From NCBI GenBank assembly GCA_025738555.1, contig JAOVFP010000018.1:1922001-1986000 (forward strand): 64,000 bases of DNA, in the 5' to 3' direction. Positions 1-10,309 of this stretch are shown piece after piece. Source of the DNA: Cyathus striatus. Taxonomy: Eukaryota; Basidiomycota; Agaricomycetes; Agaricales; Nidulariaceae. Below the pieces are notes generated by a model. It searched no databases, was not told the origin of the DNA, and was given only the letters and a program-made list of their open reading frames with translations. Every line of letters starts with the position of its first letter. The stretch's first letter is position 1. A program made the position numbers and the translations under genes.

Positions 1-246
1 GAGTCTTTACCCCAGCAGCACCAGGTTCTCGCTCCGGTACCTGTAACGCCTACTCCAGTCATGTTTGACTCGACCTGGTCGTACGAGCACCCCCAGCAAC
101 AGCAGGTCGAAACCGATCTGTACGCACAGCAGGGGTATATGGGCTACGAAGCGGAGTCTTATGGGGGACAAGAGGCCAGTCAGGCTTTTGAAAGTCTCTG
201 GTGTGCGCCTGCTGTGGGATTTGAGTATCAGGATGTTCATGCGTAG
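1..246 (+). pseudogene. HMG-box factor copy A, C-terminal end only (cut by window edge)
   Basis: The reading frame is open from base 1 to the TAG at 244-246 and gives the last 81 residues of the same protein seen at 11503, 57004 and 61779. The shared tail is Gln/Tyr-rich and ends in FESLWCAPAVGFEYQDVHA. The start and the HMG box would lie left of the window, so intactness cannot be judged. It is nearly identical to copy D. Its 3' flank is the conserved block followed by array A. The role as a nuclear DNA-binding regulator is inferred only from copy C, which retains the HMG box. Confidence 0.8.
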
Positions 247-560
247 GTTTTCTTTTTATGTTTTCGTTTTTGCTTCTCCGTTATGTTTTGTTACGTTCTC
301 GACCCCATCTCCACGACTACGAATACCCACTCATTAATCGCGTTCTCTTTTCATATATCATATCCCACTGTAGCTTTAGCTTTCCGTCTCGTCTCGTGCC
401 TCGTATCGTCGTTTTTAAATGTAGCCATATACTCGTCTCGTCTGTTCTTTTGTTTCTTGTTATATAGTTTTGTGTTTTTGTTCTACATGAAAAGTTTAGA
501 TATGTTTTGCGTTTTGGTTAGATACTGAATGTGCACTGTAGCTCTATTTAATAGTCTTTT
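247..560 (+). other. Conserved 3' block of the HMG gene (probable 3' UTR and downstream flank)
   Basis: A T- and C-rich block starts directly after the stop codon and recurs after copies B (11504-11830) and D (57005-57330), and in shorter form after E (61780-62060). It includes the phrases TTTTGCTTCTCCGTTATG, CTCGACCCCATCTCCACGAC and GTGCACTGTAGCTCTATTTA. Conservation at four loci suggests it is transcribed 3' UTR or was duplicated with the gene. No poly(A) site can be proven from sequence. Confidence 0.65.
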
Positions 561-1949
561 GTGAATGTATTTTTTTTGGATTGGTATGAGTTCGTTCGAA
601 GTGAAGTTTTTTGTAGAGGTATTCATCACGCTTTTTATGGTAAGTATACTCAAGGCGCATTGACTTGATGGTAATTTCTAGTTGTTGGTTGCCATCGCCC
701 CGTACGAAGTCATACCTTTTTTTCTTTTTTCTTGTGCATCCTATTTATCTTGTGTCGACGTACTGCTAGATCACGATGTTCACGCTAAACACCGTCAAGG
801 CGCGATGCATCGATGACTTTGCGGTACGTACGTACGTATCTGCCGTACGCAGTAGTTGGTTGACATCGTACTTTGACTTTCTCTGATTTTTTCCCGGGCT
901 GTCTAAGTATCTTTTGTCGATGTACAAATCATGTTGTTTCTGTTAGAGACGTTAAGGAACGATGACTTAGCGGTACTTATGTACATAACCAGTATCCGGT
1001 TGTTCGTTGCCATTACTCGGACCCCAGCTTGTATTTTATGATTTCTACATATCGAGTGAGATGTTTCTGTTAGCCAAGGCACAGTGACTTATTAGTGGTA
1101 CTTGTGTACTTAACCCATACCCAGTCGTTGGTTGCCATTCTCGTCACTTTTTCTTTCTCTTGTACTTTCTAGTGTCGCGATTTCTACGTATCTTGTGTTG
1201 ATGTACAAATCACGCTGTTTGTCAAGGTGCGATGACTAGACGGTAATTATGTACTTGGTTAGTACGCAGTCGTTGGCTGCCATTCCTTCAATATTTGTCT
1301 ATCCTTTTCATTTCTTATTTTTTTGTGCTTTCTACGTGTTGAATTTCGATGTGTCCAGTGAGAGGTTTATGTTAGCCGAGGCATGGTGACTTACCATGAC
1401 TTCGAAGAATTTTTTCTTGTGCTTTATATATATGTATCTTATGTCAACGTACCACTGGATCAAGCTGTTTCTGTTAGAGACGTTAAGGTACGATTACTTA
1501 GCGGTATGTATGTACTTATTCAGTACACGGCCCGTCGTTAGTTGTCATCCCGTTTTCCTAGTCATTTGACTATATTTTTTTTCTTTTCTTTTCTTGTGCT
1601 GCCTAAGTATCTTTTGGTGGACGTACCACTGGATCGCGCTATACGTTAAGCACTGTCGGATCACGATGACTTAGTGATATGCATTCACCAGTCGTTGATT
1701 GTCATCGCTACCGCTACCGTCTATAATACTTACCTCTTTTCTTTTTTCCTGTGCATTATAAGTATCTTTTATCGACGTATTACAGTACCAGTGTACGTCA
1801 AGGTGTGATGACTTAATGGTACTTATGTAGTTAGCCAGTACCTGGTGACTGTCAAGGTACGATAGATTAGTGGTACCGCACCTATGTCTATAGCTCTTTG
1901 GTCGTTTTAGCACAGTAATCATGCTATTTAGGTTACCGTTCATCACACT

Positions 1950-2180
1950 CCCTCGGGGGTTTTTCTTTTCGTTTTTGCTTCTTCGTTATGTTTTGTTACG
2001 TTCTCGACCCCATCTCCACGACTCTACGAATACCCACTCATTAATCGCGTTCCTTTTTTTCATATATCATATGATATTGTCTCAACCTGTAGCTTTAGCC
2101 TTCCGTCTCGTGTCTCGTCTCGTATCGTACTTAGTCAGTACCCAGCCTTGAACGACTTTGTTTCTTATTATATAGTTTTT
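1950..2180 (+). repeat. Embedded copy of HMG 3' block inside array A
   Basis: It repeats the phrases TCTCGACCCCATCTCCACGA and ACGAATACCCACTCATTAAT from the block after the HMG stop codon, here without any coding part. Confidence 0.7.
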
Positions 2181-2719
2181 TGTTCTGAGAAAAGATAGAT
2201 AATAGACTGCAAATAATTGAATAGCAAGGTGTTTGGGACGAGTCAGCACTACCTCACAAGATCGAGGCAGAGCAATACTAACTCATCCAGCCTGGACCAA
2301 ATACAGAGACAGCTATGGATGAAGTCCGAGCGACTTCAATACAGAAAGTAGGCGGCTGCTCCTCCACAATTGGCCCAGTGCAAGTCTATGACTTGAACTG
2401 CAATCAATGGATTTGAAGTGGACTCCTTGTGGACTCAAGACGGAATAAAGCAGGACCGGATTTGATGAAAATGGCTCGAGTTACAGCTAAAATATGTTGA
2501 GCCAAAGTTCAGCTGGAGTCTGGGTGGGGTGGGGGAGCGAGCACAAAGACCTCCAATTTACAGCCATTTTTTGAATAAAATGTCTGATAAAATTAACAAA
2601 CTGTATGATATTTGAGTTATGGAAGGTAATAATGCAACCTGTAGAGCCTATAGGACTACTTTGAGTTTCAGTCTGACGAAACCTAAAAGTCTTATGAGCA
2701 GATTGCTTTAGTGCATTGT

Positions 2720-3075
2720 TCGTGCTTTTGCTTTCTTTTATCCATTACGTTTCGTTATGATTCCATTCTCGTTCTACGCCATCTCATACTTAAGGCTCTA
2801 CGAATACCCACCCATTAACTGCGTTCTCTTTTTCATATATCATATCATCTCAACCTGTAGCTTTAGTTCTTCGTCTCTCGTCTCATATCCGTTTTTAAAT
2901 GTGTAGCCATATATTATCCGAGTCTCGTTTTGTCCTGTTTCTTGTTACATAGTTGTTTTGTTTGCTCTATGAAGTTAGATGTTGCGTTTCGGTTAGATAC
3001 GAAATGTGCACTGTAGCTCTATTCAATAATTTTTTGTGAACGTATTTTTTGGATTGTTCAATGTGAAGCTCTTTC
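2720..3075 (+). repeat. Second embedded, more diverged copy of HMG 3' block
   Basis: It contains CTACGAATACCCACCCATTA, GTAGCCATATA and GTGCACTGTAGCTCTATTCA in the same order as the block at 247-560, with indels. It is followed by more array units. Confidence 0.65.
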
Positions 3076-3301
3076 TTGGGGTATTAATCACGCTTTTTAT
3101 GTGGCTAAAGTGTCAAGGTGCATTGACTTAATGGTGGTATCTAGTCGTTGGTTGCCATTAATAAGTTCGTAGATACTAGAATGATACTTATTCTCTTTTT
3201 ATCATGCTTTCTAATATCTTGTGTCGACGTACCACCGGATCATACTGTTTCTGTTAGAGCGTTAAAGCATGATGACTTAGTGGTAAGCTTATGTACTTCT
3301 C

Positions 3302-4394
3302 TGTCACGAAAATACAATTTGCATTGTAAGGCCTTAAGCCTTTATTCCCACCAAAATAAATTGTGAGATGATTTCAAGGCAGTAGCAAAGACCTTACAAT
3401 GTGCTTACAAGCCATTTTAAGAACCAGACCGGCACCCAAGGCCCTATGTGAAATGTGGGTGCGATGTGATTGATTGTAGGGTGCTCTAAATATTAAGCAT
3501 GAACTTTAAGGCAGCCTCAATATTGTGCAATTATTATAGGATCTTGCAACAGGTACAAAAATTAACTTCTAATATAGGTACATTTAATGTATACTATACA
3601 CTATCTGTGCTGTAGCGCACTCAAAGAACATGATTTGCAATTAATATACCAAATATAAGAAAATGTATATATCCCATTAAATAAATTAGTAACAAGATTG
3701 GAACAAGCTCCAGGTTGTAAGAGGTGACAGGTGGAAGTGTGGGGGAAATGTGGGCCTGTCCAGCTTAATCCGGGTGAGGCCATGCTCAGTTCCGAAACTT
3801 AGGGTAGTCTGTGCCGAGACTGCGCAAGATCCGGTACAGGCTGACTAAACTACGTTTCTAAAAGGTATAAAAACGCTGCGCCATTGCTTGTTTGTGCGGC
3901 TTCAAGCCTTGAGGTAAGGAGTAAGTAGAGTTAGATAAGGTAAGTCAAACGTCTTGGTAAGTCATAGTAATAACCATACTACTAACTAATTGACCCAGTT
4001 GCATTCTGTGTGAGCGTTTATAATATAGACTGTTTGTTAACATTAGTATACACTGTAGATACAGATACATATGATAATATCATTTCATTGTAGAAATCAA
4101 CGAATATTCTTTCATTTGGATGTATTCCGTAAAGGTTTTCTTATTTTTCTGAATCATCTATTATGCTCCATTATAAGCAATGTGATGGTGTGCTTTTCTT
4201 GTAAGACTGCACAGTAACTCTTACATGTCCTTTACATACCCGGGCTGCCTATATTGCATTATAAGGCTCTCAGCCGTACCTTATAACACATCCTATAATT
4301 ATGTGTTCAACAATTTGCCTTGTAGGTCGGCCTCTGCCTTAAGCCCTTAAGATGCCTCTTAATCCATTGCATGGCAAACTAAACTTTTGTGACA
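3302..4394. mobile_element. Non-autonomous TIR element, TGTCACRAAA family, copy 1
   Basis: The element begins TGTCACGAAAATAC and ends in the inverted form of TGTCACAAAAGTTTAG. It splits an array unit between GTACTTC and CCAGTACCC, so both borders can be judged; a TC dinucleotide flanks each end. Subterminal copies of CATTGTAAGG-like motifs occur. Inside is a promoter-like segment (GAGACTGCGCAAGATC, then TATAAAA at 3866-3872, then a GAGGTAAGG donor-like site) also found in the copy at 18004-19068. No transposase frame was seen. Confidence 0.75.
3866..3872 (+). promoter_or_regulatory. TATA box of core promoter retained inside TIR element
   Basis: TATAAAA lies 40-50 bp after GACTGCGC...GGCTGACTAA and is followed by a donor-like GAGGTAAGG. 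The same order is present in the sister element (TATAAAA at 18557-18563), which argues that it is retained rather than chance. Confidence 0.5.
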
Positions 4395-4603
4395 TCCAGT
4401 ACCCAGTTGTTGCTTGCCAACATGATTGTCTAAGGCTATAATATTTATATCACCTCTTTTTCTTCTGCGTTCTAAGTATCTTTTTATTGACGTACCACTG
4501 ATCGCGCTGTACGTTAAGCACTGTCAGGGCACGATGACTTGGCAGTATGTATTCACTTTCCAGTACCTATGTAGTTGTTGGTTGCCATCATTGAAGGAGA
4601 GCA

Positions 4604-5195
4604 ATGTTCTCTTGTAATGGAATACGTATTCAGTTTTATAAGCTGGAATGCAAACGGGACGAAAACCCGGCATTCTTTTACTTTGACAGCTATACCACCA
4701 TGACGCGTGCTCATATCTTCGTTAAGAAGACTCAAACTAAAACTGGTTTCATTCAGTTTGCTTTGTCGGAGGTCAGCGAGAGAATGTAGAACAAGTCGGT
4801 TTATAAGGTACTCAAGACTGGAGATACTGAATTGGATTTGGGGATTGGCAAAGAAGAATTAGGACTTTGGGTATGGACTGTTTATGCGCTGGTTGATTTA
4901 TCATGCCGCCGCGGGTATGCTTTCAAGATCGTTCTGCAAGAGGGAAGGAATGTTCAAAACAAGATGTTTGGTTCCATTGGTTACATGCTTCGTCCTGAAT
5001 ATGGACGGGTTGTCGACGAATCTCGGCCTGTTCACTACACTATAGAGTGCCAAGTTGCTCGAACTTCAAGCTTTCAATGTGCCGTCGTATGCTACAGACG
5101 ATACTTTGGATGATTATGTACCTGAACCTACAGCTCCTGCTGCTTTACTCGTACAGCTTGAAGAAAGCCCTACTTTAAAAGGAATCACTGTATAA
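4604..5195 (+). pseudogene. Unidentified fungal gene remnant with one stop and one frameshift
   Basis: A frame runs from 4604 to a TAG at 4787-4789, then continues in the same frame through 4832 to about 5070. It includes KKTQTKTGFIQFALSEV and GIGKEELGLWVWTVYALVDL. After about 5070 a neighbouring frame carries on with PSYATDDTLDDYVPEPTAP to a TAA near 5195. Frame continuity over about 590 bases suggests a single former exon of about 195 residues. I do not recognise the family. Its 3' end converges on, and slightly overlaps, the 3' end of the minus-strand P450 remnant. Confidence 0.5.
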
Positions 5196-5535
5196 TGGCA
5201 CCGTAACTTGTTGGTGGTTAGAGAATCTCATTTTACTATTGTACAAAGACTTAGGCATTAGTTGGAAATTCAACTTCAACGGCATCCTCGATGATATCGC
5301 TAACTTCTGGAAATCGTGGAGTAACGGAGCACTTGAACAATTCAGGGCGTCTGGTAAAAAGTTGTAAGTCAGGATATTCATTGAATTGACTAAGTAAGAC
5401 ACGTACAACATAAGTCCGTCATGGATGTAGTTATCCGGATTCGGAGGCTCTTCAGAGAATAAATTGTAGGCCCACAGAATGCGAGCAGCTTGGATAAACA
5501 TGCTGCTGTTAGCTCGATGTCTACCGACCCAAATG

Positions 5536-5587
5536 CTGTAAATCAAATAGTAAGAAAAACCCAATGCTTAAACTTGATCTATATTAC
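5536..5587 (-). other. P450 intron next to the heme-binding motif
   Basis: Read on the minus strand it starts GTAATA and ends TTTACAG. Removing it joins GFGRR to IWVGRHRANSSMF in frame. The length of 52 bp is typical of mushroom introns. Confidence 0.7.
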
Positions 5588-5848
5588 CGTCTTCCGAAAC
5601 CATACGTTACATGACCTTCTTCTTTCAACTTTTCATCTTGAAGGTGCCGCTCAGGTCTGAAGAGATCAGCATCTTCCCCGTATACATTTTTATCATGATT
5701 TAACCCCCTGAGAATAGACTCAAATCAGAAGCACTGAAGGGATATATCAGAACTACTAACCAGGCATTGACAATACAAACTGTGCCTTTGGGAATGAAAT
5801 AACCTTGATAGGTATCATCTTGGATTGACTGATGAGGGGGGGGCAGCA

Positions 5849-7416
5849 AGAAATTTCCGGGCACGCACAAAAGTGAGCGTGAGTTGAGCGTGCACGCTCA
5901 GGGTCTGCGCGTGGAAATTCGACCCTGAGCGTGAATAATATATACTTGAGCGTGAATAATATTTAAGTGAGCGTGAAGCAATATAAAATTGAGTGAGAAG
6001 CTATATGTTGTCATCAATATAATCATAAAGATATACTGTAGCATGTCCTCCTTGTAGTCTATCCTAAAATAATTATATATCATACACCCAGTTTAAGCAT
6101 GAGCGTGATAGATATTTCTATTCACGCTCATGCATATTTACCATAAATTGTGCGTGAGTGTTATATTCACGCCCGCACTCGATTTGCTTGAGTTTGAGCA
6201 TGAGCGTGGTAGGAATATTTATCACGCTCATGCATATTTACTGCTGCTTGCACAGTATAGCGCGTGCGTGAGTATTATATTCACACTCACGCTCGATTTA
6301 CTTGAGTTTGAGCATGAGCGTGATAGGTATTCCTATTCATGTTCGTGCATATTCCCAACAACCAGAGCGCGAGCGTGGATAAGAATATATATTCATGTTT
6401 ACTTTCAATTTAAACAAGTTTGGAAGTGAGCAGAAAATGATGAGCGTGGATATTCTACGTGAGTGTGAATAAAAGGGCTATCATAAATCAACACCTCTTA
6501 CATTAATTACTTGATTTACTATTGCATGTATCTAACGAATATATCAAATAACTTACAAGTAGTACTGACTAATGGAATGGGATAGATCATGTAAGCATGA
6601 ATATAATATCCTATATGTAAATTCACGTTCATACTCTATTAATCATGAGTGTGATATGTCAATGATATGCATTGCTAAACCGCATATCATTTAAATTGAG
6701 ATAAGCGTAAGTGTGAATAGATTACCCTATTCACGCTCATGCTCATGGTCAAATTCATCATAATTGAGAGTGAGCATCTGCGTGAAGTGAATGCTTATTC
6801 ACGCTCACACATAAGTATTACAGTTTACACCCGAATCGAAGTGTGGGTGTGTCCGTTGTACTTAGTAGTACTTACTACTCCACCCATGTGTAAGTTAAGT
6901 CAAAAGATAAATATATTATTTAATCTTATAAAAATGAATACTCACATCATGAGCGTGAAGTAAAGACCTTGAGCGTGAATTGACAGACCTTGAGCGTGAA
7001 AACTCAGACCCTGTGCGTGAAAGTGTGGACCCTGTGCGTGAGATGTCGACCCTGAGCGTGAAATACAATCTTGAGCGTGATGTGAGCGTGCACGCTCAAT
7101 GCACGCTCACACCTTGAGCGTGAAAAATGAGCGTGCACGTACAAGTTTGAGCGTGAAATATAAAATTATTCTTCAATATCTGACATTCCATCTCGCTTAA
7201 AAACCTTACTTGCAGTAACAATAAGACTACAGGAGTACAAAAAAAGTATATATACTTAATTTACATTGTGTTTCGACCCAAAAATAGGCCATTTACAACT
7301 AATATATATACCTTGAGCGTGACACGCTCACTCACGCTCACTTTTGTGCGTGAAAATTTGGCCTTGAGCGTGGCACGCTCAATCACGCTCACTTTTGTGC
7401 GTGCCCGGAATTTTCT
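5849..7416. mobile_element. TIR element packed with GAGCGTG/CACGCTC motifs
   Basis: The ends are inverted copies: AGAAATTTCCGGGCACGCAC on the left and the reverse of AGAAAATTCCGGGCACGCAC on the right, continuing with AAAAGTGAGCGTGA in both. Several dozen copies of GAGCGTGAA or its complement fill the element in both orientations, densest in the outer 300 bp and around 6900-7150. Internal ORFs are short and made of the motif. It lies inside the P450 gene. No clean target-site duplication is visible, because P450 sequence is missing at the junction. Such subterminal motif clusters are typical transposase-binding platforms of non-autonomous DNA elements; this particular family is unknown to me. 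Confidence 0.8.
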
Positions 7417-8172
7417 ATGTGCCCATTTCTTTTTGTGCTTTTTCCTGAACTTCCGGGTGCACGATCATGCTAACAAAGAACCAAAGCATTTGTTTGGACG
7501 TCTGTAGATTTATTAGCTCTTGCATTACCAATGAAATTATTGTTGTATACTATACCGTTTCAGATCCAGCAGCACTTCAGTGAAATCATCAATCAGTAAC
7601 CATCATACTGTAAATCTGTGAGCAATTACTATAGTGTTCCAAGTAGCCAGGACTTCTCCAAGTTACTAATGTCTCCGTTATATGGGTTATTGATAATGTT
7701 TTCGGCCACGCTGCTTGTTTGATCTCCAGCTTTCTGTATTATATTAATGTATCAAAAGTAGTAGTTCAGGTCACTGGTATATGCACTCACCAATCTGCTC
7801 TCGACGTCCTCAAATAAACCAATAAATAATGAGCTGTACCCGATGAAGTCGCGTTCGGCATCTCGCCTCCATTTGCACATCCACTTCGGTAGATTCATCA
7901 TCCAAGGCATATATTCAACAAAGAATGTCCCAGGTGCAGCAGCAAAGATCACTCGTTCTGCAGCAGAGTTGATTTTCTGAACAAGATCGTTAAGAGAATC
8001 TAGAATTGGTTCCTTTCCGTACAATGCTGAAATTAGTAATGAATTATTTGCACGTTTCAAATGATTTTCGAGCAACAACGTATTCTCGAGGAGTTGAAGA
8101 AGGAGAAGTGATGATTCTCGCTTTCCAAGAATCTGATCGATGACACATGTATCTCAACAACCCGCATTTCCC

Positions 8173-8367
8173 TCAAACCTTTTTTGTACCATGTGTCTCG
8201 GTACTGGTGCTTTCGCCAGCTGATATGGTAGTCTTTTGTTTCTTGTGTCGAGGCGTTGATAACTTCTTAGAGACTTCGTCTGCGTCACTGTCCGATGCTA
8301 CCGCAGATGCAGCATCTTGTTGATTCGACAGGATCTTATAACCACGTGATGGTGGGATTATTCCCAC
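8173..8367 (-). pseudogene. N-terminal fragment of F-box/zinc-type gene
   Basis: The minus-strand product contains ILSNQ, ASDSDADEV and a basic nuclear-localisation-like stretch RHKKQKTTISAGESTSTETH. The same region is found at 20745-20560 and 53090-52930. Here only this N-terminal piece survives, directly upstream of the P450 remnant on the same strand. The ACTACCTTTTAAGGTAGT palindrome at its 5' side recurs at about 37798. Confidence 0.6.
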
Positions 8368-8878
8368 TACCTTTTAAGGTAGTTGGGTTATAGGGTGGTC
8401 TCGATTTCCCTATAAGGCGATTTCGGGATCTTGAACGGGATCTGAGTCTGATTGGCTGGAGCCCTGTGACGATCCGTGACCGACTCGTCCGAGATGGTTT
8501 TTTCGCCCCCCTCCATTATCATCATCCCTTCTCATTTTCAGTTCCAGCTCACTCTTTCTTTCGTATCTCATTTTATTTTTCATTTATACATCGTCCTAAT
8601 AGACCACTCCATTCAAAGCCACCAAGGACTCCCAGACGAAAGGATATTCGACGCCGCTACTTCACACTAAACTGAATTCACCGTTCTCTTTGGACCAACT
8701 AACTTACCATATCTCCTTTCCCCTCTCCTCCACCTCCTTCTTCTCTCTCCGCCTCTGCACATTCCAGTTATACACCCTAGCAATATTAACTTAAATGACC
8801 AAACGATTTTTAAACAACACACACATAGAAACAGACAACATAGATACTCATTTAACATCAGCTCCATTCACCACGCCA
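8368..8878. other. Intergenic stretch without recognised gene
   Basis: A pyrimidine-rich spacer with no reading frame I can support on either strand lies between the F-box/zinc fragment and the DAHP synthase pseudogene. Confidence 0.5.
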
Positions 8879-10180
8879 CTACACACACACACCACCCTGC
8901 AACTCTGAATATAAAACATTGCCCCTCGTATCCGTTTTCTTTCCCTTTCGTTCCTTCTTAAAATGGTTCAAAATCACGAACGCTACATCAAGACTTTGCC
9001 CAAAGTTCAACCGAGGATCACAGACGGACTGATACCTCAACCCCTGCTCATCCTCACTAAGCTCCATGCTACCCCCAAGATACTCAGTGACACTGAACCC
9101 CTCATCATTGAGCTCTCCTGTAAACTCGAGACTAACCCCACCCAAGCATGAGCCGTTGGCGGTATGAATGCGAAGACACGATGTGAGCTCGTCAATGATT
9201 GTTCCAAAATTCCATGTTTTCAATCCGCTACTTGAAGTTAACGTGTTTCCATGCCTGGGATTGCATATGCACGCCACGGGATGCCCCAACTTCCAAACGG
9301 CAGCAATGTGCCCTGGAAGATACCCATTGATTTTATTGGCTCTGTACCGCATTATCAATGTTACACGTCCAGCGTCCTTATCAGGATTCACGATATCCAA
9401 TAATCGTCCAGATCCAGAACGACTTTTAAGAGCATATTTCCAATCAGCAACTACGCTAAACTACATATGCAGCCTCCTTACATTGGGTTTCGCATTGCTA
9501 CACCACCTGCGTGACTGGTCACTGACACAGGTGTGCTCACCTTCTCTACACTGCGAGTTTGAAGGAATTGAAGGCCTGTCCAATGCACTAGATTTCAGCT
9601 GCACCATCAGGGCTGAATTGGGCGCTTCGTATGAACAGGGCGGTGGGCATAGAACACTCAGCGAGCTCGATTTTTATACTAGTCACGAAGAACTTATGTT
9701 AGGCTATGAACAAGCTCTCACCTGCGAGTTTGCAGTGCCTTCATCCACCGCTTCGCTATCCACGCCGGGACTCTGAGCAGTAATACTTCCAACGCACCAC
9801 AGAGCATTAAAGCCGCTTATGATGTATTTTTTCGAAGTTGCTAGTTCGTGGTTTAGCGTATTGGCTCGCAATGCAGATGACTGGTAGACTGGCTCCCCAG
9901 ATGAGAACAAGGGAGAATGAGAGTATGAGTCCTATTTTGTAAGATATGTTTTCATGCGTACAAGCATCGATACTCTCGGCACAGTTGCCTGCGTGGAAGA
10001 GAAACACCTCGTTTTGCTGCATAAATCCTATTTGATAGCGAAGCCTTTCAATCTCTGATAGCGTCACCACCGGTGGTAACGTGGCGATTTTTGAGAGAAC
10101 TTTTTCATGATGTGCTTTATCTGATACGCCTGAGCAACAGGCTTGTGCTTCCAGGAGTCGGGAGCCCAGTTCTGTTGCAT
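8879..10180 (-). pseudogene. Class-II DAHP synthase pseudogene with internal inversion
   Basis: The former enzyme, 3-deoxy-D-arabino-heptulosonate-7-phosphate synthase (first step of the shikimate pathway), is recognisable along its length. Minus-strand 10180 starts MQQNWAPDSWKHKPVAQ. After a frameshift come SKIATLPPVVTLSEIERL and FLFHAGNCAESIDACT (family consensus QGGDCAESFD), then ASQYAKPRTS. The middle part, PDPERLLRAYFQSATTLNY through DFYTSHEELMLGYEQALT, is on the PLUS strand (about 9405-9806). The minus strand resumes at 9406 with RLLDIVNPDKDAGRVTLIMR, then a degraded CNPRHGNTLTSSSGLK, LEFTGELNDEGFSVTEYLGG and CDPRLNFGQSLDVAF. About 20 and 35 residues are missing at the two breakpoints, including the WIGDRTRQLDGAH region. 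It cannot be functional. Confidence 0.9.
9405..9806 (+). other. Inverted exon segment of the DAHP synthase pseudogene
   Basis: This segment reads the central domain of class-II DAHP synthase on the plus strand, ending with EFAVPSSTASLSTPGL and a trace of the NTSAH motif. Both flanks encode the preceding and following parts of the same protein on the minus strand. The left breakpoint is sharp, at about 9404-9407. Confidence 0.85.
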
Positions 10181-10309
10181 GTTCGGTGGAAGTTATCTGG
10201 AAGATGATAGACTCTGGTGAGGATGGCGCGCTTAGAAGAAAGGAATAGCGTCAAATTGTATTTCTAATGGTAAATGTCTTTAAAATGAGAAGGTAGTGGG
10301 CCCTGCCGC

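Larger units (their letters stand above)
580..4600. repeat. Degenerate repeat array A downstream of HMG copy A
   Basis: This stretch is made of diverged units of roughly 150-180 bp. Typical parts in order are a pyrimidine tract with TTTTCTTGTGC, a stretch like CTAAGTATCTTTTGTCGACG, then TACCACTGGATCACGCTGTT, then GTCAAGGCGCGATGACTTA, then GGTACTTATGTACTTAGC and CAGTACCCGGTCGTTGGTT followed by GCCAT. Two partial copies of the HMG 3' block are embedded (about 1950-2180 and 2720-3075). The array is interrupted by a TIR element at 3302-4394 and resumes in phase to about 4600. About 2200-2715 does not match the unit and holds nothing I recognise. Confidence 0.8.
5175..8090 (-). pseudogene. Cytochrome P450 pseudogene, split by a mobile element
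   Basis: On the minus strand, 8078-7752 encodes the middle of a fungal P450 (AAPGTFFVEYMPWMMNLPKW, then KWRRDAERDFIGYSSLF). About 7490-7430 encodes the helix-I/J side (TLWFFVSMIVHPEVQEKAQK). Beyond the inserted element, 5830-5750 gives DDTYQGYFIPKGTVCIVNAW, 5710-5590 gives NVYGEDADLFRPERHL and HVTYGFGRR, and after a 52-bp intron (5536-5587) the heme region and C-terminus follow. The expected segment of some 60-70 residues around the ExxR motif is missing where the element sits. The heme motif reads RRIWVGRH, so the invariant Cys ligand is Trp. A P450 would be an ER-anchored heme monooxygenase; this copy cannot be functional. Confidence 0.85.

Noticed and set aside
9168..9380. First third of the plus-strand ORF 9168-9776 as a gene start
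   Set aside because: This part is the shadow of minus-strand DAHP synthase sequence; only the part from about 9405 on is real coding homology on the plus strand.
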